A stretch of 64,000 nt of DNA, taken from assembly GCA_003141555.1 (NCBI GenBank), contig PLMN01000025.1:62001-126000 (forward strand), given 5' to 3'. A program made the translations under genes and the position numbers. The DNA comes from Candidatus Aminicenantota bacterium. GTDB taxonomy: Bacteria; Acidobacteriota; Aminicenantia; Aminicenantales; UBA4085. The notes under the pieces are model-generated. The model was not told the DNA's origin and ran no database searches. It saw nothing but the letters and a program-made list of their open reading frames with translations. Shown here one piece after another: positions 9,771 through 18,894 of this stretch (position 1 is the stretch's first letter; the number at the start of each line of letters is the position of its first letter).

Positions 9771-9879
9771 CCGGCCCCGCGCCCCGGCGCTCCGGGCGCC
9801 CGGGTCCTGATCCGATAGGTCATCCTTTCCTCCCGCCCGGCGGGGGCGGAGGGATTATATTCTTCCGGAAGGACCGTCC

Positions 9880-12093
9880 ATGTCCAAGAACAAGCATTCC
9901 CATAAGAAAAACCGCGGCGGCGCTCGCCCCGCACCGGCTGCGGCGCAAACGATCGGGACCGGACACAAGAACGTCCGGACGTTTGTCCGCGTCGCGGCCG
10001 CCCTGGCCGTGGTCGCCGCCGGAGCCGGACTGTATTTCATCCTCCGACCGGCTCCGGTTCCCATCACCCGCGACGGCAAGCTCAACGTCCTCCTCATCAC
10101 CCTGGACACAACCCGGGCCGACAGGATCGGCGCCTACGGCTATGCCAAGGCCAAGACCCCGAACCTCGACGTCATCGCCCGCAACGGCGTCCGTTTCGCG
10201 AACGCCTATGCCCAGGTCCCGCTGACTCTGCCTTCGCACAGCTCGATCATGACCGGGACCTACCCCCTGACCCACGGCGTCCACAACAACGGCGCCTACG
10301 TCCTTCCGGCCGGAGCCGTCACCCTGGCCAAGGTCCTCAAGGACCACGGCCTGAAGACCGCGGCTTTCGTGGCTTCGTTCTCGGTCGACTCGCGCTTTGG
10401 TCTGGACAAGGGCTTCGACGTCTACGACGACAATTTCCAGGAGGGTGCGCCCTTCAAGGCGGTCAACGCCGAGCGCAGGGCCGAGCAGGTCCTGGGCGTC
10501 TTCACCCCCTGGTTCGACAAAATCAAGGACGAGCAGTTCTTCTGCTGGCTCCATTTCTTCGATCCGCACCTTCCGTACAGCCCCCCATCGCCCTACCGCG
10601 AGCAATTCGCCGACCGGCCCTACGACGGCGAGATCGCCTACATGGACTTCATCATCGGCCAGGTCATGCGCAAGCTCCTCGACCGAAACCTCCTCGGCCG
10701 GACGTTGGTCGTGGTGACCGGCGACCACGGCGAAGGCTTCGGGGAGAAGGGCGAGTACGGGCACGGCATCTTCCTCTACGACAATGTCCTCCGCGTGCCC
10801 CTGATGTTCTATTCCGAGAACCACCTGCCGGCCCAGAAGGTCATCGAATCCCGGGTGCGGCTGATCGACATCATGCCGACCATCCTCGACCTCATGAACA
10901 TCCCCAAGCCGGACCCGGTCCAGGGCCGGAGCCTGCTGCCCTACATCCAGAGGAAGGAGAAGGCCGACCTCGACTCGTATATCGAGACGGTCTACCCCAA
11001 GGAGAATTTCGGCTGGGCGCCCCTCGTCGGCTTCATCTCGGGCGTTTGGAAGTACATCCGGGCCCCCCACGAGGAGCTCTACGATCTGAAGGCCGATCCC
11101 GGCGAGGAGAAGAACGCCATTGCCGTCGCGGCCAAGCCCGCCGCCGAGCTGAAGACGAAGCTCGACGACACGATCCGGGCCGCGGTCGTCCCGGGCGTCT
11201 CGGCCAAGCAGGCCCTGACCTCGGAAGAGCAGGCCCGCCTCCGGTCCCTCGGCTATGTCGACTATACCGATCCCACGGCCCGAGGCGCGGCCGCCGACCC
11301 GAAAGACAAGCTGGGGGAGCTGAAGATGATCCAGGACGCCGAGCGGCTCGAGTTCGAAGGCGATTTCAAATCCGCCGCCGCTCTCCGCGAGCAGATGCTG
11401 GCCCTGCGGCCCGGCGCCGCCTCGAGCTACATCGAGCTGGCCCTGACCCGGGCGCGGCTGAAGGACTTCGACGGGGCCGTGGCCGTCCTGAAGCAGGGCG
11501 TCGAGAAGATCCCCGATTCCGAGATCCTCCGGACCCGCCTCGGCTACACCTACCTCATGATGGGCCGGATCCCGGACGCCCTGGCGACGATGAGCCGCGT
11601 CCTCGAAGCCAATCCCCGGGCGATCGACGCCCTGACCACCGTCGCCATCATCTTCGACGGGACGGGCCGCAAGGACGACGCCCGGGCGTATTTCGAGCGG
11701 GCCCTGGCCGTCGAGCCGGAGAACAAGTTCCTTCGCCTGGGATACGCCCAGAACTTGGCTTCGGTCGGCCGCCTGAGCGAGGCGATCGACCTGTTCACCA
11801 AGCTGACCCAGGATTTTCCGCTCGACGCCCAGCCGCGCCAGCTCCTCGGCATCGCCTACGCCCTGCTTCCGGACTACGACAAGGCGATCGACAACCTCAA
11901 GCAGGTGATCTACCTCAAGCCCACGCCCCAGGCCTACTTCTACCTGGCCATGTCCTACAAGGAGAAGGGCGACCTGACCGAAGCCGTCCGCTGCCTCGAA
12001 CGCTATCTGGAGGATCCGAAGGACGAGCCCCCGCAGCGCGTCCAGAACGCGCGGGCGGGCCTCGCGGCCTTGCGAAAGGCCATCGGCAAGTAA
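9880..12093 (+). CDS. Membrane-anchored sulfatase-like hydrolase/transferase with TPR tail
   Basis: 737 aa. A cytoplasmic basic N-terminus is followed by one membrane segment (about 35-56), then the alkaline-phosphatase-superfamily domain (67-430) and about eight TPR units to the end. Metal-site motifs are visible: LDTTRAD at 75-81 and DHGEGFGEKGEYGHG near 283. The position of the formylglycine Cys/Ser in classical sulfatases (CxPxR) reads T116-L-P-S-H120. Conversion to formylglycine is therefore impossible, and Thr116 is the candidate nucleophile, as in phosphoethanolamine transferases and related phosphodiesterases. Substrate unknown. GGAAGGA precedes the ATG, and a bidirectional terminator follows. 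Confidence 0.88.
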   Translation: MSKNKHSHKKNRGGARPAPAAAQTIGTGHKNVRTFVRVAAALAVVAAGAGLYFILRPAPVPITRDGKLNVLLITLDTTRADRIGAYGYAKAKTPNLDVIARNGVRFANAYAQVPLTLPSHSSIMTGTYPLTHGVHNNGAYVLPAGAVTLAKVLKDHGLKTAAFVASFSVDSRFGLDKGFDVYDDNFQEGAPFKAVNAERRAEQVLGVFTPWFDKIKDEQFFCWLHFFDPHLPYSPPSPYREQFADRPYDGEIAYMDFIIGQVMRKLLDRNLLGRTLVVVTGDHGEGFGEKGEYGHGIFLYDNVLRVPLMFYSENHLPAQKVIESRVRLIDIMPTILDLMNIPKPDPVQGRSLLPYIQRKEKADLDSYIETVYPKENFGWAPLVGFISGVWKYIRAPHEELYDLKADPGEEKNAIAVAAKPAAELKTKLDDTIRAAVVPGVSAKQALTSEEQARLRSLGYVDYTDPTARGAAADPKDKLGELKMIQDAERLEFEGDFKSAAALREQMLALRPGAASSYIELALTRARLKDFDGAVAVLKQGVEKIPDSEILRTRLGYTYLMMGRIPDALATMSRVLEANPRAIDALTTVAIIFDGTGRKDDARAYFERALAVEPENKFLRLGYAQNLASVGRLSEAIDLFTKLTQDFPLDAQPRQLLGIAYALLPDYDKAIDNLKQVIYLKPTPQAYFYLAMSYKEKGDLTEAVRCLERYLEDPKDEPPQRVQNARAGLAALRKAIGK

Positions 12094-12096
12094 AAA

Positions 12097-12133
12097 AAAG
12101 GCCCGCCCCGCCTTTCGACGGGACGGGCCTTTC
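12097..12133. terminator. Bidirectional Rho-independent terminator
   Basis: A 14-bp stem with one mismatch (AAAGGCCCGCCCCG against CGGGACGGGCCTTT) and an 8-nt loop lies between two convergent genes. The run of A on its left side gives a U-tract for the minus-strand TonB receptor gene, so it should end that transcript best. It starts 3 nt after the stop of the plus-strand gene. Confidence 0.85.
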
Positions 12134-12191
12134 CGTATCTCTCTGCGATACCTGCTTCTACGCTAGGTAAGAAATCCTTCGATTCCCTTCC

Positions 12192-15100
12192 TCAGAAGGA
12201 AATCCGAGCGCCCATGCGCCAGGACCAGGGACCGTTCAGGGTCGTCCACCAATTGTAGACCAGGTTGTACTTGTTGGTCACGTTGTTGTTGGCGATGAGC
12301 GTGTGCCAGTCTACGTAATTGGTCTGCTGGGCGATCAGGGAGCCTTCCGTCATGACGAGCTGGTCGTAGTTGTAATACATGGAGTAGGCCGTGATCGTGT
12401 TGGCGTTGGTGAAGTTGGTGATCGTGGCGTTGAGGTTGACCGTCCACTTCTTGGAGATGCGGAGGTTGTATTCGAGGTAGAGGTCGGCGGTGAACATGAA
12501 CGGGGTGCGTTTGCCGGTGTCGAAGTAGCCGTCGGGATAAACCGTCATGTCGTTGAAGTACAGCATCGTGGCCAGCGGCAGGCCGCTGCGCCCGTAGCCG
12601 ACGACGCCGACGGTCAGGCCGAACGGGAAGGCATAGGATCCGTAAGCCTTGAAGTAGTGGGTCCGGTCGGTGGGCAGGATGCCGTCCAACGGACGGCCGT
12701 GGAGGTCGTACCGTTCGAAGAATTCGTCGAAATAACGCTCGACGTTCGGCGAGTTACGGCCGACCTCGTCCGAGGAGGACAGGCCGCCGTAGTTGCCCGT
12801 CATCCGGCTCCAGGTATAGTTGATGCCGCCCTGCCAGTTGTCGGCGAAGCGCTTTTCGAGGGCCAGGTTCAAGGCGTAGTATTCTCTCTTCGCCTTGGGG
12901 GTCGCCCAATACTTGTCGGCGAACCGGCCGCCCTGGGAAACGGGACGCGCCCAGCCGAAGCCGGGGTTCCCGATGTAGTACTGCTCGCTGTAGTTGCCGT
13001 CGGCATCGAGCAGCATGACACCGATGTCCTCGATCGTCCGGATGAGATGCTTGTAGACGAGCCGGGCGCTGAACGACAGCTCTTCACTGATCTTCTTCTC
13101 GGCGCCGAACGATGTCTCGCTCTGGGCGACGGGCTTCAGGCCGGTATCCGTGGTGTCCCACGAAACCGTCCGCCAGTTGCGGGAGCCGCCGTACACGTTG
13201 CCCGCGAGCTGATCCGTCGCGTTGGTGATGTTGCCGGACGCGGCGATCTTCAGGAAGTCCGGATCATTCAGGGCGTAATAGGAGGACCACCACTTGAATC
13301 CGCCGTACGCGCCTTCGGCCATGTACAGCTTCATGACGTCATAGTAGATCCCGAAGCTGCCGAAGACTTTCAGGCTGGAGTCGCCGAACACGTCATAGAC
13401 CGCGCCCAAACGGGGAGCCAGTTTCTTGTCGAAGCCGAACTGGATGGGCTTGTAGTTGGCGTAGTTCGGGTCATTGGTGGCCAGGGAGGGGATATATTCG
13501 CTTTCCGTCCGGAGGCCCAGGTTCAGGGTCAGCCTCTGGCCGATCGTCCAGGAATCCTGGAGGTAGATCGCCCAGTTGTCGCTGGCCACGTTGAAGTTCG
13601 AGCCGTAAGGCGACTTGAAGTCGTTCCGGACCGTGTAATAGCCGTACGTGCCCTTGACGATGGATCCGTCGGGCATCGTGTAGCCGATGCCCCAATAGAT
13701 GTTGACCAGGGGCGCGACCGGGCCGGAGTTGACGTTTTCATGGAGGCGGATCCACTGGATGCCCGCCTTCCAGGCGTGCTCGCCGGCCAGGGAGAGGTAA
13801 TAGGTCAGGTCGAGGTTGAGGCTCGCCCGGCTGTTGATGTAGGCCTGAGTGACCGTCGTCCCGGCGCCGTTCGACCACCCGGAGGAGTGGATCTCGTTAG
13901 GATAGTTGGCCACGACGTCGGCATAGGCCGAGTTCGAGCCCGAGGAGAAGGCATAGTACGTGCCGGGGACGAACAGCTTCTGATCGGCGGTGTTGGTATA
14001 GAAGAAGCCGCCGCGCAGGCTGATCAGGAAGTTGTTGCTGACCGTGTAGTCGATGTTGCCGTTGCCAGACCAGTTGGGATAGCTATATCCGGGTTCCTCG
14101 CCGGCCGTCAGGAGTCCTGCCCCCGTCGAGGGGTTGATGGGATTCCAGTCTTTCGCGTAGGAATAGTACTTGGTCGACGTTCCCTGGTAGGCCGGGTAGC
14201 TGCCCGTATACTTGTAGAAGTTGCTGACCGCGCTTAGCGAAATCCGCATGCCGGTGATCGGCGCCGCGGTCAACTTGCCCTGCCAGTACCAGTAGTTGAA
14301 CTTCTGGTAGAAGGGGTACGTGACACGGCCCTGCTGCGGGTCGTGGATCGTGTCGCCGGGGATGAGGGCCGCGGCGAGGTTCACGGGGTCGGACGCGAAC
14401 CACCGGTTGACACCGACATAATTGTAAGTGGGGTTGAACGATCCGAAGAACCACAGCTTGTCCTTCAGGATGTACCCGCTCAGGTTGAAAACCCCTTCGA
14501 TCCGCTGATTGTTGTCCCGGGACTTGCCCCCGTTGAAGTAGAGGTCGTCGTTGTTGATGTATTCATACATCGACGCGGCGACGGGGTTGATGGCGTCGGG
14601 GCGGAGGCGGAGGTAGTTTGTGGCCTTGCCGGCCATCCAGAGATTTTGGTTGTTGTAGTAGCCGAAAATATCGCCGTGGAACTCGTTGCCTCCCGAGCGG
14701 CTGATGACGTTGATGACGCCGCCCATGGAGCCGCCGAATTCGGCGTTGTAGCCGGAAGCCGAAACCTTGACCTCTTCCAGCTGCTCCATGACGATGCTCT
14801 GCTGCTGGGTCCCGACCCGCATGTTGTTGATGTTCGTGCCGTCAACATAGAATTGGTTTTCGGAACCCGACGCGCCGTCGACCGAAAAGCCGCCCTGGTT
14901 GGTCTCATACTGGACGCCGGGGACGGTGGCGATCAGGCCGGTGAAGTCGCGGCTCCGCGGCAGCTGCATGAACACTTCCTTGGTCATGGTGCTGCCCTTG
15001 GTCGTGCTCTTGACGTCGATCAGGGGGCTCTGGCCCACGACCGTCACTTCCTCGTTCAGAGCGCTCTGCTCGAGGGTTGCGTTCAGGGTCAGGTCCTGTT

Positions 15101-15389
15101 CCAGCTCGAGCCTGATGTCCCGGCGGGTGACCGTTTTGAAGCCGGGCAGGGTAAACCGGACCGAATACATTCCCGCGGGAAGCGAGAACAGCCGGTAGAT
15201 ACCCTGTTCATCCGAGACCGCCGTCGCGTTGCCGACCAGCCTGGGGCTGTCGGCCACGATCGAAACGCCGGGCAGCGCCGCCCCGTCCTTGTCGGTCACC
15301 TTGCCGTCAATCTTGCCGGAGGGGACCTGGGCGAACGCGCTGACGACTAGCAAGACGATCGCGAGCAATGCAAAAATGCTCTTTCTCAT
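12192..15389 (-). CDS. Oar-like TonB-dependent receptor
   Basis: 1065 aa. Signal peptide 1-20, then a carboxypeptidase-regulatory-like domain (about 25-105: GKIDGKVTDKDGAALPGVS). A plug domain follows (LIATVPGVQYETNQGGFSVDGASG, VDGTNINNM), then a long beta-barrel with many aromatic-rich strands ending in a C-terminal Phe (MGARISF), which suits outer-membrane insertion. Oar-type receptors import large or unknown substrates in TonB-dependent fashion. There is no SusD partner next to it. A good AAAGGAGT ribosome-binding site precedes the ATG. The gene is monocistronic, between a shared terminator and an AT-rich upstream region. Confidence 0.92.
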   Translation of the reverse strand: MRKSIFALLAIVLLVVSAFAQVPSGKIDGKVTDKDGAALPGVSIVADSPRLVGNATAVSDEQGIYRLFSLPAGMYSVRFTLPGFKTVTRRDIRLELEQDLTLNATLEQSALNEEVTVVGQSPLIDVKSTTKGSTMTKEVFMQLPRSRDFTGLIATVPGVQYETNQGGFSVDGASGSENQFYVDGTNINNMRVGTQQQSIVMEQLEEVKVSASGYNAEFGGSMGGVINVISRSGGNEFHGDIFGYYNNQNLWMAGKATNYLRLRPDAINPVAASMYEYINNDDLYFNGGKSRDNNQRIEGVFNLSGYILKDKLWFFGSFNPTYNYVGVNRWFASDPVNLAAALIPGDTIHDPQQGRVTYPFYQKFNYWYWQGKLTAAPITGMRISLSAVSNFYKYTGSYPAYQGTSTKYYSYAKDWNPINPSTGAGLLTAGEEPGYSYPNWSGNGNIDYTVSNNFLISLRGGFFYTNTADQKLFVPGTYYAFSSGSNSAYADVVANYPNEIHSSGWSNGAGTTVTQAYINSRASLNLDLTYYLSLAGEHAWKAGIQWIRLHENVNSGPVAPLVNIYWGIGYTMPDGSIVKGTYGYYTVRNDFKSPYGSNFNVASDNWAIYLQDSWTIGQRLTLNLGLRTESEYIPSLATNDPNYANYKPIQFGFDKKLAPRLGAVYDVFGDSSLKVFGSFGIYYDVMKLYMAEGAYGGFKWWSSYYALNDPDFLKIAASGNITNATDQLAGNVYGGSRNWRTVSWDTTDTGLKPVAQSETSFGAEKKISEELSFSARLVYKHLIRTIEDIGVMLLDADGNYSEQYYIGNPGFGWARPVSQGGRFADKYWATPKAKREYYALNLALEKRFADNWQGGINYTWSRMTGNYGGLSSSDEVGRNSPNVERYFDEFFERYDLHGRPLDGILPTDRTHYFKAYGSYAFPFGLTVGVVGYGRSGLPLATMLYFNDMTVYPDGYFDTGKRTPFMFTADLYLEYNLRISKKWTVNLNATITNFTNANTITAYSMYYNYDQLVMTEGSLIAQQTNYVDWHTLIANNNVTNKYNLVYNWWTTLNGPWSWRMGARISF

Positions 15390-15874
15390 TCTAGCGTTCT
15401 ACTCCTTTTCCCCGATCATCCTTTTGAGGATGAGTCGGGATTGTTGGCCGTCTTCCGCGAAGCCCCGCGGCCAGCGGAGGCGGCTTTGAAACCTGGGAAG
15501 GAAGACGAGCTTCCTCTCCCGACATGCGGACAAGAAATCGTCTTCGAAGTGATTCTCACCTCCTCACTTGGGCATAGGATGAAAGAAAGATATCCCTTAG
15601 TTGTAAATCCACCTATGAAAGGCATACTCATAACCCTCAAGTAACTTATATATAAGCAATAAATATGCCACTTCAAGAAATAATTTAAATCGTTTATTTT
15701 GTATAAGATAGAATGACGCGCGGCTCCCCCGATATGCAAATAATTGAATTTAATTCAAAATAATGAATTTATTGATAATTTATTATAGTTTCGTATTGTA
15801 ATTAAGTATCATTTTAAAATTTGGCCGTCGGCGGAACCGCGTGTCCTTTAGTCGGCCGATTATTCCATCGTTCC
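15390..15874. other. AT-rich intergenic island between divergent genes
   Basis: About 485 bp without a convincing gene. From about 15540 to 15835 the base composition drops to roughly 30% GC in a GC-rich neighbourhood. The short frames here lack ribosome-binding sites and codon bias. It holds the upstream region of the TonB receptor and an exact palindrome at 15744-15758. It may be a regulatory region bound by a nucleoid protein, or a foreign insert remnant. Confidence 0.6.
15744..15758. promoter_or_regulatory. Palindrome TTGAATT-T-AATTCAA
   Basis: Perfect 7-bp arms around a single central base, inside the AT-rich island. Candidate operator for the divergent TonB receptor or nuclease genes. 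The AT-rich background raises the odds of a chance palindrome. Confidence 0.35.
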
Positions 15875-15903
15875 TTGACTTTATAACGGAGGGCCCCTAT
15901 ATT
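15875..15903 (+). promoter_or_regulatory. Sigma70-type promoter of the bifunctional nuclease gene
   Basis: TTGACT (15875-15880), 17-bp spacer, TATATT (15898-15903). Predicted start about 15910, just before the AAGGAGG ribosome-binding site at 15918. Confidence 0.75.
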
Positions 15904-15930
15904 TACATTTCAAGAGCAAGGAGGGCGACG

Positions 15931-16416
15931 ATGGAAATTGAAATGAAAATCAAGGGCCTGATCATGGACCCGATCTCAAAGATGCCCATCGTCCTGCTCG
16001 AAGACCCGAACAGCGAAAAAGTCCTGCCCATCTGGATCGGCGTCTTCGAAGCCAACGCCATCGCCCTTACGATCGAAAACATCCCGACCCCCCGGCCGAT
16101 GACCCATGACCTCCTGAAAAACATCCTGGCCCACCTCAACATCGTCGTGGAGCGGGTCGTGGTCAACGACGTCCGGAACAACACCTTTTTCGCCTCGATC
16201 CACTGCCGTTACGCGGATGGGGAGATGATCGTCGACTCGCGGCCGTCCGACGCAATCGCCCTTGCCCTGCGGGTGCACTCGCCGATCTACGTCGAGCACG
16301 CCGTCGTGGAGAAGGCCCGGGGCCTCAAGATCGACGACAACCTCGAGGCGGGCGAAAGCCTGCGCAAGTGGCTCGAAACCCTCCGGCCGCAGGATTTCGG
16401 TAGATATAAAATGTGA
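15931..16416 (+). CDS. Bifunctional nuclease family (DUF151) protein
   Basis: 161 aa. The ATG at 15931 is used because it follows AAGGAGGG and begins with the family N-terminus (EIEMKIKGLIMDP). Core motifs of the bifunctional DNase/RNase domain are present: LPIWIGVFEANAIAL, RPMTHDLL, FFASI and DSRPSDAIALALR. The plant founder of the family shows DNase and RNase activity; the role in bacteria is unclear. Typical length. Its stop codon lies at the left end of a palindromic repeat (16415-16465), which may therefore define the last residues. It is transcribed alone, convergent with lptFG. Confidence 0.92.
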   Translation: MEIEMKIKGLIMDPISKMPIVLLEDPNSEKVLPIWIGVFEANAIALTIENIPTPRPMTHDLLKNILAHLNIVVERVVVNDVRNNTFFASIHCRYADGEMIVDSRPSDAIALALRVHSPIYVEHAVVEKARGLKIDDNLEAGESLRKWLETLRPQDFGRYKM

Positions 16417-16465
16417 CACAGAACGCCCGCCTTCCGTCAACAAAAGGATCTCGGGGTTCTGTGTC
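16415..16465. repeat. Palindromic repeat, family A, copy 1
   Basis: Arms GACACAGAAC and GTTCTGTGTC enclose a 31-nt core. The same arms and a 31-nt core (23 of 31 identical) recur at 58202-58278. The left arm overlaps the stop codon of the upstream gene, and a CCCCTTTTT tract follows the right arm, so it could also serve as a terminator for the nuclease gene. It resembles REP-type repeats mobilised by IS200-like (RAYT) transposases; that link is inference. Confidence 0.75.
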
Positions 16466-16495
16466 CCCTTTTTCAGGGCGTCCCGCCTTCGATCG

Positions 16496-18877
16496 TCACG
16501 TCCTGATCGTCAGCAGCAGATACACCCCGCCCAGTCCGAAAATCATGTTCGGGCCCCAGGCCGCCAGAAAAACGCTCAGAAACCCAACGTACCCAAGGTC
16601 CTGAAAGATTCCGATCGATACCCAATAGACCATGGCGATCGCCAGTCCGATCCCGATCCCGACCAGGGTCCCGCGTTTGCCCATCGAAAAGGCGAACGGC
16701 AGCCCGAGCAGGGTCATGATCAAGGCCGTGAAGGGGAAAGCCGCCTTCGAGGCGAGGCTCACCCGGTCGCGCAGGGTCTCGTAGCCCAGGGCTTGAACGT
16801 CCTTGATATATTGCCGGAGCTCGCCCGAATCCATCTGGGCCGGCGCCTTGAACTCGCGGAGGAAGAGGGACTTCTCCTCCTCGAGCGGGACGTCAAGCGC
16901 CTTGCGGTACAGGTAGGCCCCCCCCGATCCCAGCTCCCGGATCCAGCCGTCCTCGAAGTGCAGCCCCTTGGCGTCGAGCGTCGCCCGCTCGGCATACCCG
17001 AGCCGGGTGATCGACCACGACGCCAGGTCCAGGTCATAGATGGCCAGCATGTTGAACCGCGACGTCCGGCTGTCGAAGTAGCTGTAATGGTAGAACCGGT
17101 CCGCCGCTTTGTTGGACACCCAGCGCCGGTTTTCAAAGCTGTAACTCTGGGGCGAGAGGTCGACGATCCGGTTCCAGGTCTCCTCGGCGAGCTTGTTGGA
17201 CCGGGGATAGACCTTTTCCTGGAGGAGGAAGGCCAGCCCCCCGACGAGCACGGCCATCGCCGCGATGGGCAGGATCGCCCGGTAGATGCTGATGCCGCAG
17301 GCCTTCATGGCCGTGATCTCATTGGTCTTGGTCATCAGCCCGAGAGTCAGGAGGGCCGCCATCAGGGCGGTGACGGGCAGGCCGAAGTGGATGAACTCGG
17401 GAACGCGGTAGCCGACGTAGGCCAGCAGCCACGAGAACGGCTTGGCGTGCTCGTTGAACGTGCCGATCTTATCGAAGAACGTGACGATGACCGAGATGGA
17501 CACCAAGCTCAGGATGACGAGGCCGGCGATGAAAACATATTTCCGGATGATGTAGCGGTCGAGTATGTTCGGGAAGCGGAGCGACGGGCGGAAGCGTCGC
17601 TTCCCGACCGGGCGGGCGGGCGGGGCCGCCCGGCCGGCCGCGGCGGGACGGCGGAAGATCGTCGAGAGGAACGGCGATTCCTTCGCCGTGGCGACGAAGA
17701 GGATGACGCTCGCCGCCCCCAGGATGATGTTGGACCCCCAGATGCCGAGGAAGGGGGACAGCACGCCGTTCATGGCCAGCTGTTCGCCGGCGGTGATGCC
17801 GATATAATAGACCAGGATGATGATGAGGCTCAGGGTGAAGCCGCTCGTCCGGCCTCCTTTCCGGGTCGAGCTGCCGAGCGGGAGGCCGAGGAAGACGAAG
17901 ATCCAGCAGACGAAGGGCAGGGCGAAGCGCTTATGGATCTCGACCGCGTAGGACCGTCGGTCGCGGTCGGCCTGGGCCAGGTTGAAATCCGTCCGGGCCA
18001 GCGCCGGGGCGTCGCCCGGGGCGCCGCGCGGGGCGATCGCGGCCTTTTCCGCGACGAGGCCGGCCCGCCGCGTCCGGACTTCGGACAATCCCTGGAAGAG
18101 CTCGACGATGTTCCTCTCCCGGACGCGCTTTTCGGCCACCGCCGAGGGGAACAGACTTTCGACGTCAATCGCCTCCTCGAGGTGGGCGCTCGACTGCACC
18201 TGGTAGGAGGTGTCCGGCTGGGACAGGTCGACGACGTGCTGAACCGCATCCCAGAGCTCGAGCACGGCCTTCTTCGACTCCGGATAGACGTGCAGCCGCC
18301 CCCGCCTGGCCATCAGGATTCGCGGCTTCACGGGATCGGCGTTGAAGGCGATGAAGACGTTCTCCCAGGTCCGGTCCTTGGCGATATTCTGGATGTAAAG
18401 GACCATGTTGGTGATGGACTCGTTGAACTCGCGGGCGTTGAACCGGAGCTCGGCCCGGTTGAGGACGACCTCGGTGAACGTCTTGGTCCAGAGGAAATTG
18501 GAGCGGGGCGTCACGACCATGGTCAGGAGCGAGGCGGCGAGCCATCCCCCGAAGGCGAAGATGAACAGGGGCCGGAGGACGCGCCGCGGGCTGATGCCCA
18601 GCGTCCGGAGGGCCGTGACCTCGGAGTCCGAGGACATGCGGCTCAGGCCGGCCAGAATGCCCATCAGGATGCCCATGGGCACGGTGAAGGCCAGGATGGC
18701 CGGGATGAGGTAGACGAGGAGCTTGAGCGTGTCGGCCAGGGTCACGCCCCGGGAGATGAAGAGGTCGGGAAACTGGAGGAGCTGGTTCATGAGGAGGACG
18801 AAGCTGTAGATCAGGAGGCCGAGGACAAACGGCGGGGCGACCTCCTTCAGAATGTAGCGGTCGATGAGCTTGAGCAT
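16496..18877 (-). CDS. Fused LptF-LptG lipopolysaccharide export permease
   Basis: 793 aa, about twice the size of a usual LptF or LptG. The first half (1-375) starts MLKLIDRYILKEVAPPF and carries the family segments LLVYLIPAILAFTVPMGIL and SEVTALRTLGISPRRVL. After a linker rich in Ala, Pro and Arg (about 375-405), a second full copy begins (LDRYIIRKYVFIAGL, GLPVTALMAALLTLG, NEITAMKACGISIYRAI). Each half has a periplasmic beta-jellyroll between membrane segments, giving about 12 membrane helices. In the Lpt system, separate LptF and LptG form the permease with LptB2 and lift LPS onto the LptC/A bridge. Here one chain supplies both, and lptB lies at 32424. The start at 18877 is supported by an extended -10 box 8 nt upstream. 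Confidence 0.9.
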   Translation of the reverse strand: MLKLIDRYILKEVAPPFVLGLLIYSFVLLMNQLLQFPDLFISRGVTLADTLKLLVYLIPAILAFTVPMGILMGILAGLSRMSSDSEVTALRTLGISPRRVLRPLFIFAFGGWLAASLLTMVVTPRSNFLWTKTFTEVVLNRAELRFNAREFNESITNMVLYIQNIAKDRTWENVFIAFNADPVKPRILMARRGRLHVYPESKKAVLELWDAVQHVVDLSQPDTSYQVQSSAHLEEAIDVESLFPSAVAEKRVRERNIVELFQGLSEVRTRRAGLVAEKAAIAPRGAPGDAPALARTDFNLAQADRDRRSYAVEIHKRFALPFVCWIFVFLGLPLGSSTRKGGRTSGFTLSLIIILVYYIGITAGEQLAMNGVLSPFLGIWGSNIILGAASVILFVATAKESPFLSTIFRRPAAAGRAAPPARPVGKRRFRPSLRFPNILDRYIIRKYVFIAGLVILSLVSISVIVTFFDKIGTFNEHAKPFSWLLAYVGYRVPEFIHFGLPVTALMAALLTLGLMTKTNEITAMKACGISIYRAILPIAAMAVLVGGLAFLLQEKVYPRSNKLAEETWNRIVDLSPQSYSFENRRWVSNKAADRFYHYSYFDSRTSRFNMLAIYDLDLASWSITRLGYAERATLDAKGLHFEDGWIRELGSGGAYLYRKALDVPLEEEKSLFLREFKAPAQMDSGELRQYIKDVQALGYETLRDRVSLASKAAFPFTALIMTLLGLPFAFSMGKRGTLVGIGIGLAIAMVYWVSIGIFQDLGYVGFLSVFLAAWGPNMIFGLGGVYLLLTIRT

Positions 18878-18885
18878 CGGAGGCC

Positions 18886-18894
18886 ATTTTAGCA
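18886..18894 (-). promoter_or_regulatory. Extended -10 promoter of lptFG
   Basis: On the minus strand TGC-TAAAAT ends 8 nt before the ATG at 18877, with no recognisable -35 box. It abuts the U-tract of the groEL terminator. Spacing implies a leaderless or nearly leaderless mRNA. Confidence 0.45.

Noticed and set aside
12303-14237. 644-codon plus-strand open frame opposite the Oar-like receptor
   Set aside because: Antisense to a clear TonB receptor and without motifs.
15416-15739. 107-codon minus-strand frame in the AT-rich island
   Set aside because: No ribosome-binding site, no family features and codon use unlike any neighbour.
16262-18892. 876-codon plus-strand open frame opposite lptFG
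   Set aside because: Shadow of the permease gene; no domain or start signal.
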